NCBI RefSeq assembly: GCF_026898155.1
Contig: NZ_CP114029.1
Coordinates: 4,940,001-5,004,000 of the forward strand
From: Jiella pelagia
GTDB lineage: Bacteria > Pseudomonadota > Alphaproteobacteria > Rhizobiales > Rhizobiaceae
DNA length: 64,000 bases
Reading direction: 5' to 3'
Part shown: one piece after another, positions 54,436 through 63,381 of the stretch
Position numbering within the stretch: the first letter of the stretch is position 1
Layout of the letters: each line of letters starts with the position of its first letter
Translations under genes and position numbers: made by a program
The notes under the pieces: model-generated
The model's input: only the letters and a program-made list of their open reading frames with translations
The model's database searches: none
What the model was told of the DNA's origin: nothing

Positions 54436-56016
54436 ATGCTGCCGCTCGATGAATTCGCCCAGTCTTTGCAACGGCCTGATGTCTGCGAGTGGATTCGCGC
54501 CGGGTTGATCGGCGACGACATCGAGATCGACGGACCGTTCGGGAAGAAGAGACTGCTCTACGCGGACTATGTCGCCTCCGGCCGAGCCCTCGTGCAGGTC
54601 GAGGACTTCGTTCGGGACCGTGTCCTGCCCTATTACGCCAATAGCCACACGCGCGCCTCGTTCTGCGGCGCCTATACGACGCAGTTGCGAGAAGCGGCAC
54701 GCGCCGAGATTTGTCGCATCACGGGCGCCGGCAATGACTGCAGCGTCATCTTTACCGGTGGCGGCACCACCGCCGGCATCAACCGCCTCGTCGGGCTCCT
54801 CGATCTCCACGCTTCGGCTCGAGACGAGCGTCGTGCCGTCGTGCTCGTGGGTCCCTACGAACACCATTCGAATCTTCTGCCGTGGCGCGAGAGTGGCGCG
54901 CAGACGATCGAGATCCCGGAGGGCCCGGGCGGCGGTCCCGACATGGCCGCCTTGGAAGCGGCGCTGCGGTCTGCAGCGCATGCGGACCTGGTTGTCGGGG
55001 CTTTTTCCGCGGCATCGAACGTCACCGGGATTGTGACAGACGTCGACGCGGTTACACGGTTGCTGAAGCGCTACCGTGCGCTGGCCGTATGGGACTACGG
55101 CTGCGGCGGTCCATACATGCCGATGGAGATGAATTCCGGCACCGACATTGCGCGGGACGCCATCATCTATTCTTCGCACAAATTCCCCGGTGGTCCCGGC
55201 GCCTCGGGCGTGATGGTGATCCGCGATTCCATCGTTCGCCGTGAGACACCGACCGCACCCGGCGGCGGCACGGTGACCTTCGTGTCGCCATGGGGACAGG
55301 TTTATTCCAAACAGCTGGCCGAGCGGGAGGAGGGCGGAACGCCCAATGTGACCGGCGACATCCGCGCAGCGTTGGTCCTTTTGGTCAAGGAGGCGCTGGT
55401 GGGGCAGGGTTGGCTCGCCGAACGGCAGCAAGCACTCCGGCAGCGCGCCCTGAAGGCTTGGTCGGACCATCCGCGGATCGAGATCCTCGGCTGTGCGGAA
55501 CCGCAGGAGGCGTTGCCGATCTTCTCGTTCCGGGTTCGCGATGCCGAGGGCGGCATGATCCACCACCAGCTTTTCACTCGCCTGCTCAGCGATGTGTACG
55601 GCGTTCAGGCGCGCGGCGGCTGTGCCTGTGCCGGGTCCTATGCGCACCGGCTCCTCGGTCTGGAGCGAAGCGAGTCCGATGTGGCCTTCGCTGCGATCGC
55701 CGACGGCCGCGAGATCGAACGGCCAGGGTGGGTCCGGCTCAACCTGTCCGCCCTGATGAGCGACGAGAAAGTCGACCGCATCATTGCCGCCGTAGCCGAA
55801 CTGGCGTTCGACGCGCCTGATTATCTGTCACGGTATCAAGCCGACCCGGCCACCGCCCGCTTCTCCTGGCGAGAGGATGAAGAACCGCTGAGGCTCGTGT
55901 CCACGATGCCTCACCCCAAGGCCCAGCAAGACGCCCCTCGGCCGTCGCGCGTTTTGCGGCCGCCATTCGCCGCGAACGGCCGCTCCGCTGAACGCGATCG
56001 GGGAGGGGCGACGTGA
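54436..56016 (+). CDS. Class V aminotransferase/cysteine desulfurase-like PLP enzyme
   Basis: Fold-type I PLP enzyme, 526 aa, longer than typical SufS/IscS (about 400). Seen: LLYADYVASGRALVQVEDF, YYANSHTRASFCGAYTTQLR, VIFTGGGTTAGINRLVGLL, VVGAFSAASNVTGIVTDVDA, AVWDYGCGGPYMPMEMN (PLP-pyridine Asp), IIYSSHKFPGGPGASGVMVI, whose Lys is the Schiff-base residue, and a Cys-rich VQARGGCACAGSYAHRLLG. The last 60 residues are Pro/Arg-rich and not family-like. It may cleave a C-S, C-N or similar bond or transaminate. AGGAAG lies 9 bp before the ATG. A GAGGCTC at 55890 is in frame and looks natural. Confidence 0.85.
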   Translation: MLPLDEFAQSLQRPDVCEWIRAGLIGDDIEIDGPFGKKRLLYADYVASGRALVQVEDFVRDRVLPYYANSHTRASFCGAYTTQLREAARAEICRITGAGNDCSVIFTGGGTTAGINRLVGLLDLHASARDERRAVVLVGPYEHHSNLLPWRESGAQTIEIPEGPGGGPDMAALEAALRSAAHADLVVGAFSAASNVTGIVTDVDAVTRLLKRYRALAVWDYGCGGPYMPMEMNSGTDIARDAIIYSSHKFPGGPGASGVMVIRDSIVRRETPTAPGGGTVTFVSPWGQVYSKQLAEREEGGTPNVTGDIRAALVLLVKEALVGQGWLAERQQALRQRALKAWSDHPRIEILGCAEPQEALPIFSFRVRDAEGGMIHHQLFTRLLSDVYGVQARGGCACAGSYAHRLLGLERSESDVAFAAIADGREIERPGWVRLNLSALMSDEKVDRIIAAVAELAFDAPDYLSRYQADPATARFSWREDEEPLRLVSTMPHPKAQQDAPRPSRVLRPPFAANGRSAERDRGGAT

Positions 56017-56208
56017 CCCTTGCCGGACCGGCATCGCCAGCCGCGAGACACGTCGGAGCGGTTCGACCGCTGGCGCTGGTGCGATCGCATGTGTATCCCG
56101 GCTGCCGGATGAGTCAGCCGCGCAGCCCATTTGTTCGATTCGGGAATTTCGTTGCCTTGGTCCGGACGGCAGCCTGACGACGAACCGGGAATTTCGAGGA
56201 GACCAGGA

Positions 56209-57675
56209 ATGCTTGAGGATAGGTTGTCCACGATTGATGGTAGAGGCCTTGCCGCGCTCGAGGCCCGGTTGGACGAAGACCTTGGCCATCTCTGCTATCC
56301 AGGCAAGGATTGGGTTCCTCCGCGCACGGGCGTCACCGACGTCGTCATTATCGGCGCCGGCATGTGCGGCATGGTTGCCTGGCTGGCGCTGACCACCGGT
56401 GGCATGCGCAACATCCGCGTCCTCGATCGCAGTCCCGTCGGGTACGAGGGCCCGTGGCTGAACTACGCCCGCATGGAGACCCTGCGCTCGCCCAAACAGC
56501 TGACGGGCCCTGCCTTCGGTCATGGCGCGCTGACCTTCCAGGCCTGGTATCGTGCCCAGTTCGGCGCGCAGGCTTGGGAGACGCTCGACAAGATCCCACG
56601 GCCCATGTGGATGGAGTATCTGCGCTGGTACCGCAAGGCGTTGAATGTTCCGGTGGAAAACGGTGTCTCGGTCGACCGGGTGGTTGCCGAGGGCGATCTC
56701 TTGCGGCTGCACCTGTCCGGCGCGCCGGAGGACACCATCCTCGTGCGAAAGCTCATTTTCGCCACCGGGCGCGACGGGCTTGGCGGCCCCAACATTCCGT
56801 CTTTCGTGGAGCAACTGCCTCGCGAACTGTGGGCCCACACCGCTGACGAGATCGACTTCGGCGCTCTGAAGGGGAAGCGCGTGGCAGTCATCGGCGTCGG
56901 TGCCTCCGCCGTCGACAATGCGGCCGAAGCGCTGGAGCACGGTGCGGCGGAAGTGCGCCATCTGATCCGGCGCAAGGAGATGCCGACCATCAACAAGATG
57001 ATGGGCATCGGCAGCTACGGCTTCACATGCGGTTTCGCCGACCTGCCGGACGAGTGGCGATGGCGCTTCATGCAATATTCCTTCAGCACCCAGACGCCGC
57101 CGCCGCATGGATCGACGCTTCGGGTCAGCCGTCACCCCAATGCGTATTTCCATTTCGGCAAGAGCGTTTCGGCGACCGAGAAGCGCGGTCACGCCGTCCG
57201 CATCGGTCTTGACGACGGGACGTCCCACGAGGCCGATTTCCTGATCCTCGGCACCGGCTTCAACGTCGACCCTTTCGCTCGTACCGAACTCGGCGAGGCG
57301 GCCGGCGAGATCCTGCTGTGGGAGGACGTCTACACGCCACCGGAGGACGAACAGCGCTCCGATCTCGGCCGTTTTCCGTATCTGAACGGCGATTTCACCT
57401 TCCGGGAGAAAGTGTCCGGCGCGGCGCCTTGGCTGAAGAACATCTACTGCTTCAACTATGCCGCAACTGCCAGCATGGGCAAGGTCAGCGGCGACATCCC
57501 TGGCGTGTCGGAGGGTGCCGACTGGCTCTCTCGCAGCGTTGCCTCGACCCTGTATGCGGAGGACGTGGCGCTTCACTGGCAGAGCATGCTGGCCTACGAC
57601 ACACCCGAGCTGGTGGGAGACGAGTGGGAACCGTCGGATCTGCAGGCGGCCGCCATGGAAGGGAAAGTAGCGTGA
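56209..57675 (+). CDS. FMO/Baeyer-Villiger-type FAD/NAD(P)-dependent oxidoreductase
   Basis: Flavoprotein of 488 aa with two Rossmann sites: FAD site VVIIGAGMCGMVAWLAL near residues 45-61 and NAD(P) site GKRVAVIGVGASAVDNAAEA near residues 222-241. LIFATGRDGLGGPNIPSFVE and FLILGTGFNVDPFARTELG are ATG-type motifs of the FMO/BVMO superfamily. No membrane segment. In the cluster it would hydroxylate or oxygenate an N- or S-containing compound. GAGGAGA precedes the ATG. The 192-bp gap before it has no gene. Confidence 0.86.
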   Translation: MLEDRLSTIDGRGLAALEARLDEDLGHLCYPGKDWVPPRTGVTDVVIIGAGMCGMVAWLALTTGGMRNIRVLDRSPVGYEGPWLNYARMETLRSPKQLTGPAFGHGALTFQAWYRAQFGAQAWETLDKIPRPMWMEYLRWYRKALNVPVENGVSVDRVVAEGDLLRLHLSGAPEDTILVRKLIFATGRDGLGGPNIPSFVEQLPRELWAHTADEIDFGALKGKRVAVIGVGASAVDNAAEALEHGAAEVRHLIRRKEMPTINKMMGIGSYGFTCGFADLPDEWRWRFMQYSFSTQTPPPHGSTLRVSRHPNAYFHFGKSVSATEKRGHAVRIGLDDGTSHEADFLILGTGFNVDPFARTELGEAAGEILLWEDVYTPPEDEQRSDLGRFPYLNGDFTFREKVSGAAPWLKNIYCFNYAATASMGKVSGDIPGVSEGADWLSRSVASTLYAEDVALHWQSMLAYDTPELVGDEWEPSDLQAAAMEGKVA

Positions 57676-58163
57676 CCGACGAATTCTTCGAGATGACCGC
57701 GCTGGCGACCAGCGGCGTTGCGGCAGACGGACCGGCAGCTTCGGTCGCGCTGCATCGCAGAGCGGTGCTGGAGATGACGCAGGCGGCGGAAGATGCCGTC
57801 TTGGCGCCGGAACGTCCGGGAGCCTGGTCGGCCAGCATGCGCGCCGCCTTCGCCGTCCGGATCGCAATGCTGAACGGAAACGTGGAATTGGCGGAGCGCT
57901 ATCGGCCGCGCATAGAAGACCAAGACGCGGTGCCGCTGTCCCAGCCGGAGAACGACGGAGCGGCGCAAGGCCTCGCCGAGGTCGTTGCGTTCATGGATAA
58001 GGTCGCTGCGAAAACGCGGGACGTGACGGCTGGCGACGTAGAGGGGCTGAAGGCGGCCGGCGTCGCCGACGGTGACATCGTCCGCCTTGCCGAACTCAAC
58101 GCCTTCCTCGCCTATCAAATCCGGGTTGTCGCCGGGCTGAAGTTGATGAGGGGTTCGAAATGA
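57672..58163 (+). CDS. CMD-domain protein (Avi_7170/YciW N-terminal-like)
   Basis: Small helical protein (163 aa) of the carboxymuconolactone-decarboxylase-like superfamily that lacks an obvious CxxC. Seen: PASVALHRRAVLEMTQAAED, RPGAWSASMRAAFAVRIAML, and GVADGDIVRLAELNAFLAYQ. In my recollection this type (Avi_7170) is always encoded next to an AhpD-type partner (Avi_7169), and the two are fused in E. coli YciW. The GTG start overlaps the stop of the flavoprotein gene by 4 bp. Confidence 0.8.
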   Translation: MTDEFFEMTALATSGVAADGPAASVALHRRAVLEMTQAAEDAVLAPERPGAWSASMRAAFAVRIAMLNGNVELAERYRPRIEDQDAVPLSQPENDGAAQGLAEVVAFMDKVAAKTRDVTAGDVEGLKAAGVADGDIVRLAELNAFLAYQIRVVAGLKLMRGSK

Positions 58164-58747
58164 GCCAGGTCGTTCACAAGTTCACCCGGAATGTGCCGAG
58201 CTGGCGGCCACGTGTAACGCCTGTCGACCTGAAAAAGGCGTCTCCAGAACAGCTCGATGCGCTGCAGGTCACGCCCTCCAACACCAAGGTTTCGGACTAC
58301 GTACTGGTCCTGGCGCATGATCCGGAGACCCTGAAGGTCCGCTCGCCACTGTTCAACGCGATCATGTACGATCCCGGAGGCATGAGTCGCGCGGAGCGCG
58401 AAATCGGCGCCATCGGCGCATCGATCGTCAATCGCTGCGTCTATTGCGCTGCGGTCCATGCCGACCGTCATGCCAAGCTGGAAGGTAGTACGGAGGTCAC
58501 CGACAGGATCTTCCTGGCCGGACCCGATGCCGAGCTTTCTCCTCGCGACAAGGCGATCCTGGATTTCGCGATCAAGCTGTCGCTCAGTCCCCCGGAAGCC
58601 GGCGAAGCGGAGATGGACGCCCTGCGCGAGGCCGGCCTGGACGACGAGGAGATCCTCGACCTTATCCTGTCGGCGGCCTTGTTCGGCTGGGCCAACCGAC
58701 TAATGCATGTGTTGGGCGATCCGGTGCGCAAAGAGCCGCCGGCCTGA
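58160..58747 (+). CDS. AhpD-like CMD-domain protein (Avi_7169/YciW C-terminal-like)
   Basis: Protein of 195 aa with the AhpD active-site pattern: REIGAIGASIVNRCVYCAAV followed by HADRHAKLEG, giving CVYCAAVH (CxxCxxxH) with a preceding acidic residue. The C-terminus has DEEILDLILSAALFGWANRL. Such proteins act as thiol-based peroxidase- or reductase-like enzymes, but the substrate of this branch is not known to me. ATGA overlap with the preceding gene fits a partnership. Confidence 0.87.
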   Translation: MSQVVHKFTRNVPSWRPRVTPVDLKKASPEQLDALQVTPSNTKVSDYVLVLAHDPETLKVRSPLFNAIMYDPGGMSRAEREIGAIGASIVNRCVYCAAVHADRHAKLEGSTEVTDRIFLAGPDAELSPRDKAILDFAIKLSLSPPEAGEAEMDALREAGLDDEEILDLILSAALFGWANRLMHVLGDPVRKEPPA

Positions 58748-58846
58748 CCGATGGAAACGGCATCGACGCTTCGCGGGGAGACCGCCACGAGCAGCGATGC
58801 AATAGGATCTTGGGACGCCTCTGCCGCGAAAGGACGACATCGGGAA

Positions 58847-59587
58847 ATGCTCGAACTCAGAGACATAAGGCTCAGCTATGGCAATTCGCAGATCCTGAAG
58901 GGCGTCAATCTCTCCGTCAGTCGCGGCGACGTGGTGTCGATCATCGGCCCGAGCGGAACCGGCAAGACAACCTTGCTGAAATGCATCAACTATCTGGCGA
59001 GGCCGTCGTCCGGAACCATCGCGCTCGATCAGATCCGGATGGACTACCGGCGCGCCGACAAGCCGACGGTCCAGGCGATCCGGCTTCGAACGGCGATGGT
59101 GTTCCAGCAATTCAACGTCTTCAAGAACATGTCGGTCATCCAGAACGTGATGGATCCGCTGATCGTGGTGCAGCGCAAGTCGAAGGAAGAGGCCCGCCAG
59201 ATCGCCGTGCAGGAGCTTGAGCGGGTCGGCCTCTCGGACAAGCTGGACATGTATCCGTCGCAACTCTCCGGCGGGCAGCTCCAGCGGACCGGTATCGCGC
59301 GAGCGCTGGCGGTTCGTCCGGACGTGATGCTTTTCGACGAGCCCACCTCGTCCCTCGATCCGGAGCTTGTCGGGGAGGTTCTGAAAGTCATCAATGACGT
59401 GGCCGCGTCGGGAATGACCTCGCTTCTCGTGACTCACGAGATGCAGTTTGCCAAGAAGATCTCGAATCGCATTGTCTTCATGGATCAGGGCGTCGTCGCC
59501 GCCGAGGGCAGCCCGGACGAAGTCTTCGATACGCCCTCCAACCCGCGCCTCGCGCAGTTTCTCAAGTCGGAAGTTGCATTCCAGTAG
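58847..59587 (+). CDS. Polar amino acid ABC transporter ATP-binding protein
   Basis: ATPase (246 aa). Walker A is GPSGTGKTT, signature LSGGQLQRTGIARAL (Val-to-Thr change in the motif's QRV), Walker B VMLFDEPTSSLDPE, then LVTHEMQFAKKISNR. The start is set at MLELRDIRLSYGN (58847), the usual family N-terminus. An ATG 32 codons upstream (58751) would add an extension, and neither site has a strong ribosome sequence. ATPase first, then binding protein and two permeases. Confidence 0.9.
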   Translation: MLELRDIRLSYGNSQILKGVNLSVSRGDVVSIIGPSGTGKTTLLKCINYLARPSSGTIALDQIRMDYRRADKPTVQAIRLRTAMVFQQFNVFKNMSVIQNVMDPLIVVQRKSKEEARQIAVQELERVGLSDKLDMYPSQLSGGQLQRTGIARALAVRPDVMLFDEPTSSLDPELVGEVLKVINDVAASGMTSLLVTHEMQFAKKISNRIVFMDQGVVAAEGSPDEVFDTPSNPRLAQFLKSEVAFQ

Positions 59588-59606
59588 AGAGAAGGAAAAT
59601 CCATCA

Positions 59607-60443
59607 ATGTCGAGCATCACTTCAAGAACACGCCGCCACTTCGCTGTCGCCGCATTGAGCGGCGTGGCGATGACCCTTGCCTCCGCGGGCATCGGCCACG
59701 CCCAGTCCGACGACACCGTCCGGACGATCAAGATCGCCACCGCGGCGGAGTCGAAGCCTCTGGCCTGGGGCGCGATCGGCGTCGAGCCGGAGGGGTTCGA
59801 ACCTGATCTCCTGCGGGCGATCGACGAGAAGCTGCCCCAGTACAAGTTCGAGATGGAGGGTGTTGCGGACATCGCCCAGGAAACCGGCCTCGCCACGGGC
59901 AAGTACGACATGGCCGTCGGCGGTTACTACAAGGTGCCCGCGCGCATGAAGCAGTTCCTCATTCCCGAAACGGCGGAATGTGCGAGCCTGATGCGGATCT
60001 ACACCCGGGCGGACAGCGACATCGAAGGCATGAAGGATCTGGCCGGCAAGCGGATCGTGCCGGTGACGGCCGGCGGCGGGGTCTACAAGTTCGTCACGCA
60101 GTGGCAGGAGGAGAACCCGGACGTCGATGTCGAGGTCACCGCATCGAGCGCCGGCATTCCTTATCCGGATCGCCTGAAGGAGGTTCAGAACGGCAAGTAT
60201 GACGCGCTGATCCTGCCGTCCAATCTGGGTGAGCAGACCGTCATCGACGAGCAGGGGCTCAAGATCAAGGCCAGCGAGCCGGTCGCCATCACCAACACCT
60301 ACTTCCTGATCCACCGGTCCGACGAGAACGAGCAGCTTGTTCAGGATGTCGACAAGGCGCTCATGGAATTGCGGCAGGACGGCACGGTGAGCAAGCTTTC
60401 GATGCAGTGGTTCGGCGAAGACTGCAGCACCTACGTGAAGTAG
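59607..60443 (+). CDS. Polar amino acid ABC transporter substrate-binding protein
   Basis: Family 3 binding protein (278 aa). Signal peptide of about 32 residues with a twin-arginine-like start (RTRRHFAVAAL) ending near GIGHAQ. Seen: EGFEPDLLRAIDEKLPQYKF, GKYDMAVGGYYKVPARMKQF, DLAGKRIVPVTAGGGVYKF and MQWFGEDCSTYVK. The ARMKQF segment replaces the usual TPEREKxxxFS. GAAGGAAAA precedes the ATG. Presumably binds the substrate of the flavoprotein/PLP pathway. Confidence 0.9.
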   Translation: MSSITSRTRRHFAVAALSGVAMTLASAGIGHAQSDDTVRTIKIATAAESKPLAWGAIGVEPEGFEPDLLRAIDEKLPQYKFEMEGVADIAQETGLATGKYDMAVGGYYKVPARMKQFLIPETAECASLMRIYTRADSDIEGMKDLAGKRIVPVTAGGGVYKFVTQWQEENPDVDVEVTASSAGIPYPDRLKEVQNGKYDALILPSNLGEQTVIDEQGLKIKASEPVAITNTYFLIHRSDENEQLVQDVDKALMELRQDGTVSKLSMQWFGEDCSTYVK

Positions 60444-60507
60444 CAGAGGCCCGCTTCGATGCGAGGTCAGCGGCAGCGACCGGAATGGCGCGAAGGAAGG
60501 ATCGTCC

Positions 60508-61215
60508 TTGAATCTCTCTGAAATGCTTCCCGAACTCATTCTGGCGTTGCCGCTGACGCTCGCGATAATGTTTGTCGCCCTGATAGCCGGCTTCTTCCTC
60601 GCGGTGTTGGCGACAACCTTCCGGATCCGCAGGGTTCCGGTGATCAGCCAACTGGCCGATCTCTACGTTTCCTATGCCCGCAGCGTTCCGGTGGTCCTGC
60701 AGTTGTTCGTGGCCTTCTACGGGCTGCCCGTTCTGGTCGCGCTGTTCGAAATCTCCGACTTCTTCTCGCCGAACGTCGCTGCCATGCTCGGGCTCAGTCT
60801 TTATCACGGCGGTTACCTGTCGGAGGTCATGCGGCCCGCATACCTGGCTGTCGATCGCGGTCAGCATGACGCCGCCGACAGCCTGGGCTATGGCTTCCGG
60901 CAGAAGATATTCCGCGTCGTCGGGCCGCAGGCCGTTCACATCGCCCTGCCGGGCTACGGGAACGCCCTCATCTACCTGATCCACAACGTTGCGTTGGTCA
61001 TGTACATCGGGGCAGCAGACGTGATGGCCACGGCGCACCTGGTCATGCAGCGTCACTACAATCAGTATCAGTTCGAGACGTATCTTCTGCTGGCGGTCAT
61101 CTACTCACTTCTGTGCCTGGTCGCGTGGCTCATCGTGCGGTTCTTCGAGCGGCGCTCGCCGATGTACGCATCGGCCGAGAGGCAGGTGAAGATGCCTCTC
61201 ATGGCGAACGTCTGA
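60508..61215 (+). CDS. Polar amino acid ABC transporter permease 1
   Basis: Inner-membrane permease (235 aa) of the HisM/GlnP family. Seen: VSYARSVPVVLQLFVAFYGL, and the EAA-like loop QHDAADSLGYGFRQKIFRVV followed by GPQAVHIALPGYGN, near residues 118-150. TTG start at 60508 with GAAGGAAGG upstream; an ATG five codons later is an alternative. Overlaps nothing; permease 2 follows after 19 bp. Confidence 0.88.
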   Translation: MNLSEMLPELILALPLTLAIMFVALIAGFFLAVLATTFRIRRVPVISQLADLYVSYARSVPVVLQLFVAFYGLPVLVALFEISDFFSPNVAAMLGLSLYHGGYLSEVMRPAYLAVDRGQHDAADSLGYGFRQKIFRVVGPQAVHIALPGYGNALIYLIHNVALVMYIGAADVMATAHLVMQRHYNQYQFETYLLLAVIYSLLCLVAWLIVRFFERRSPMYASAERQVKMPLMANV

Positions 61216-61234
61216 CAGGAAGGGCATCCAGGAC

Positions 61235-61927
61235 ATGTTCGATTTCGATGTTCTTCTGCCGGACACTTTGTCCATCTTGAGCGCCGTGCCGCTGACGCTC
61301 GCCCTGGCGGCGACGATCTTCGTCCTCTCGACGATCATCGGAAGCCTTTTCGCCTTCATCGAACAGCGACGGGTTCCCGTGCTGCGGCAGGGCGTGGTCG
61401 CCTACAAGGTCGTCTTCAAGGGCGTCCCGATGGTGATTGTCATCTTCCTCGCCTATTACGGCGTTCCGCCGGCGCTGCAGTTCCTGACAACGCTGTTCGG
61501 GCTCGAGTACAATGCCCATTCTTTGCCCAACTGGATCCTCCTCGTGATTGCCCTGACTGCATGTGTGTCGGCATTCCAGGCAGAAATCGTCAAGGGCGCC
61601 CTGAACTCGTTCGATCGCGGCCAGGCGGACGCTGCTTATTCGCTCGGCTACACGGGGGGGCAGATGTTCAGGCGCATCCTCTTCCCGCAGGTAATTCTTG
61701 CAGCCATTCCAGACCTTGCCAATTCCGTCATGGTCATCATGAAGGCGCTGTCTCTCGGTTTCGCAATCGAGGTGATAGACATATTCGCACAGGCGCAATT
61801 GACGGCCGCCCTGAACTACTACTACCTCGAAGCCTTCGTGGTTGCGGTCGTCATATACATGGTAATTGCCTATCTCGTCACGTTTTCGGCAGACAGGGCT
61901 GAGAAGGCGCTGAGACTGCGCATGTAG
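61235..61927 (+). CDS. Polar amino acid ABC transporter permease 2
   Basis: Inner-membrane permease (230 aa). Seen: VVAYKVVFKGVPMVIVIFLA, and the loop DRGQADAAYSLGYTGGQMFR followed by RILFPQVILAAIPDLAN, near residues 128-165. Permeases 1 and 2 probably form a heterodimer. Last gene of the cluster; the 110 bases to the convergent kinase gene hold no clear terminator. Confidence 0.9.
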   Translation: MFDFDVLLPDTLSILSAVPLTLALAATIFVLSTIIGSLFAFIEQRRVPVLRQGVVAYKVVFKGVPMVIVIFLAYYGVPPALQFLTTLFGLEYNAHSLPNWILLVIALTACVSAFQAEIVKGALNSFDRGQADAAYSLGYTGGQMFRRILFPQVILAAIPDLANSVMVIMKALSLGFAIEVIDIFAQAQLTAALNYYYLEAFVVAVVIYMVIAYLVTFSADRAEKALRLRM

Positions 61928-62037
61928 AACCGAATTGCTCTCAGTACGCGTCCAACCTGTCGACACGAAAGTACCGTCAGCAATTTGCGCCGGCAACAGC
62001 GAGGACGACACGCCGCTTCGGGTCGAGGGGAGTCGAA

Positions 62038-63381
62038 TCAGACGGTGTCCGGAACGTCCGTCGGCAGGCTGAGGGAGGCCTGGAAACCGGAAGAAGCGCC
62101 CGGGCGGGGCGATTTGAGAACGACGGAGCTTCCAATCCGGTCGGCGATGGCGGCGACGATGGCAAGGCCGAGCCCGCTGCCATCGGCATTGGAATTTGCC
62201 CGCTCGAAGCGCGTGGTGAGGCGGTCGAGGGTGTCGCGCGGCAGGACGGGGCCGTCGTTCGCCACGATCAGCCGTCCTTCCTTCGTAAGCGTCACCCCGA
62301 CCGGGGCAGTCTTCGCCCCATGCCGCAGGGCGTTCTCGACGAGATTCCGGCAGACAATTGCAAAGGCATCGGGGTCGAGGTCCGACATGACAGCCCTGTC
62401 CGGCAATGTCAGCGTGATCCGGCCCGGCGCGGTCGCCCGGCAAAGATCGTCCACGACGACGCGCGCAACAGACCTCAGATCCGTGCTTTGGTCCATCCGC
62501 AGTCGCCCGCCTTCCGCCCGCGCCAGCTGCATGAGGCGTTCGGAAAGCCGCGTCAGACGCTTGAGCGTCGCCTCGATCTCCGCCGCGCGCGCGTCCACGG
62601 CGGGGTCACGGGTTTCCGAGCGGAGCCGTTGCGCCTGCGCGATGGCGCCTGCGAGCGGCGTCCGGAGTTCATGGGCAGCGTTTGCAGCAAAGCTGCGCTC
62701 GGCCTCGAACGCGTCGCGTAGCCTGGTGAGAAGGCTGTTCAGGGTCGCGGCCAGCGGGCCGATCTCGGTCGGCAGGTCGCCTGCGGGCACCTCCGACAGG
62801 TCGCGGGCGCCGCGTGTCTCGAGCCGCCTGCGGAACCGGCGCAGGGGGGCGAGGCTGAAGCGGACGGCCAGAATGATTGCCGCCAGCGAGACCGGGAGGA
62901 CGATCAGCAGCGGCAGGCCGAGGCCCATCTGGATCTCCCGTGCGACCGACGCGCGATGCGCCAGCGGTTCGGCCACCGTGATGCGGATCGTTCCCTGAAG
63001 CGCCGCGTCGCTATAAAGGCGATGAATCGCGGTCTGGCGAAACCCCGGACCGTTCCAGGGCGGGAACGCGGCGGGATCGGCCGCATGGGATTGCAAGAGG
63101 ATGCGCCCTTCGGCATCGCGGACGAGATAGGTGAAGTACTCGTCGTGCGCCCGGATCGGCGCGAGCCGCTGCGTCACTCCCTCCTCCTCGCGCCCGACGA
63201 TGTCGCGCACGGCCAGCGGCAGGATCCGCTCCGCGGTCTCGCGCAGCGCGCTGTCGAAGACCTCGTCGATCTCGCTCCGCACGATCACGGCCGTGACCAT
63301 GGCGGCCAAGAGCCACAGGATCGTCAGGACGAGGCCGAGCGACAGACCAAGCCGCGCCCGAAGGCTGCGCGGCAGCCTCAT
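62038..63381 (-). CDS. Sensor histidine kinase (QseC/PhoR-like, HAMP)
   Basis: Membrane kinase (447 aa). TM1 near residues 10-35, a periplasmic region to about 155 (FTYLVRDAEGRILLQSHAAD), TM2 near 163-185 and a HAMP domain to about 240. HisKA has RSFAANAAHELRTPLAGAIA with the phospho-His. ATPase motifs: NLVENALRHGAKTAPVG, LIVANDGPVLPRDTLDRL and ADGSGLGLAIVAAIADR. The start overlaps the response-regulator stop by 4 bp (ATGA). Confidence 0.91.
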   Translation of the reverse strand: MRLPRSLRARLGLSLGLVLTILWLLAAMVTAVIVRSEIDEVFDSALRETAERILPLAVRDIVGREEEGVTQRLAPIRAHDEYFTYLVRDAEGRILLQSHAADPAAFPPWNGPGFRQTAIHRLYSDAALQGTIRITVAEPLAHRASVAREIQMGLGLPLLIVLPVSLAAIILAVRFSLAPLRRFRRRLETRGARDLSEVPAGDLPTEIGPLAATLNSLLTRLRDAFEAERSFAANAAHELRTPLAGAIAQAQRLRSETRDPAVDARAAEIEATLKRLTRLSERLMQLARAEGGRLRMDQSTDLRSVARVVVDDLCRATAPGRITLTLPDRAVMSDLDPDAFAIVCRNLVENALRHGAKTAPVGVTLTKEGRLIVANDGPVLPRDTLDRLTTRFERANSNADGSGLGLAIVAAIADRIGSSVVLKSPRPGASSGFQASLSLPTDVPDTV

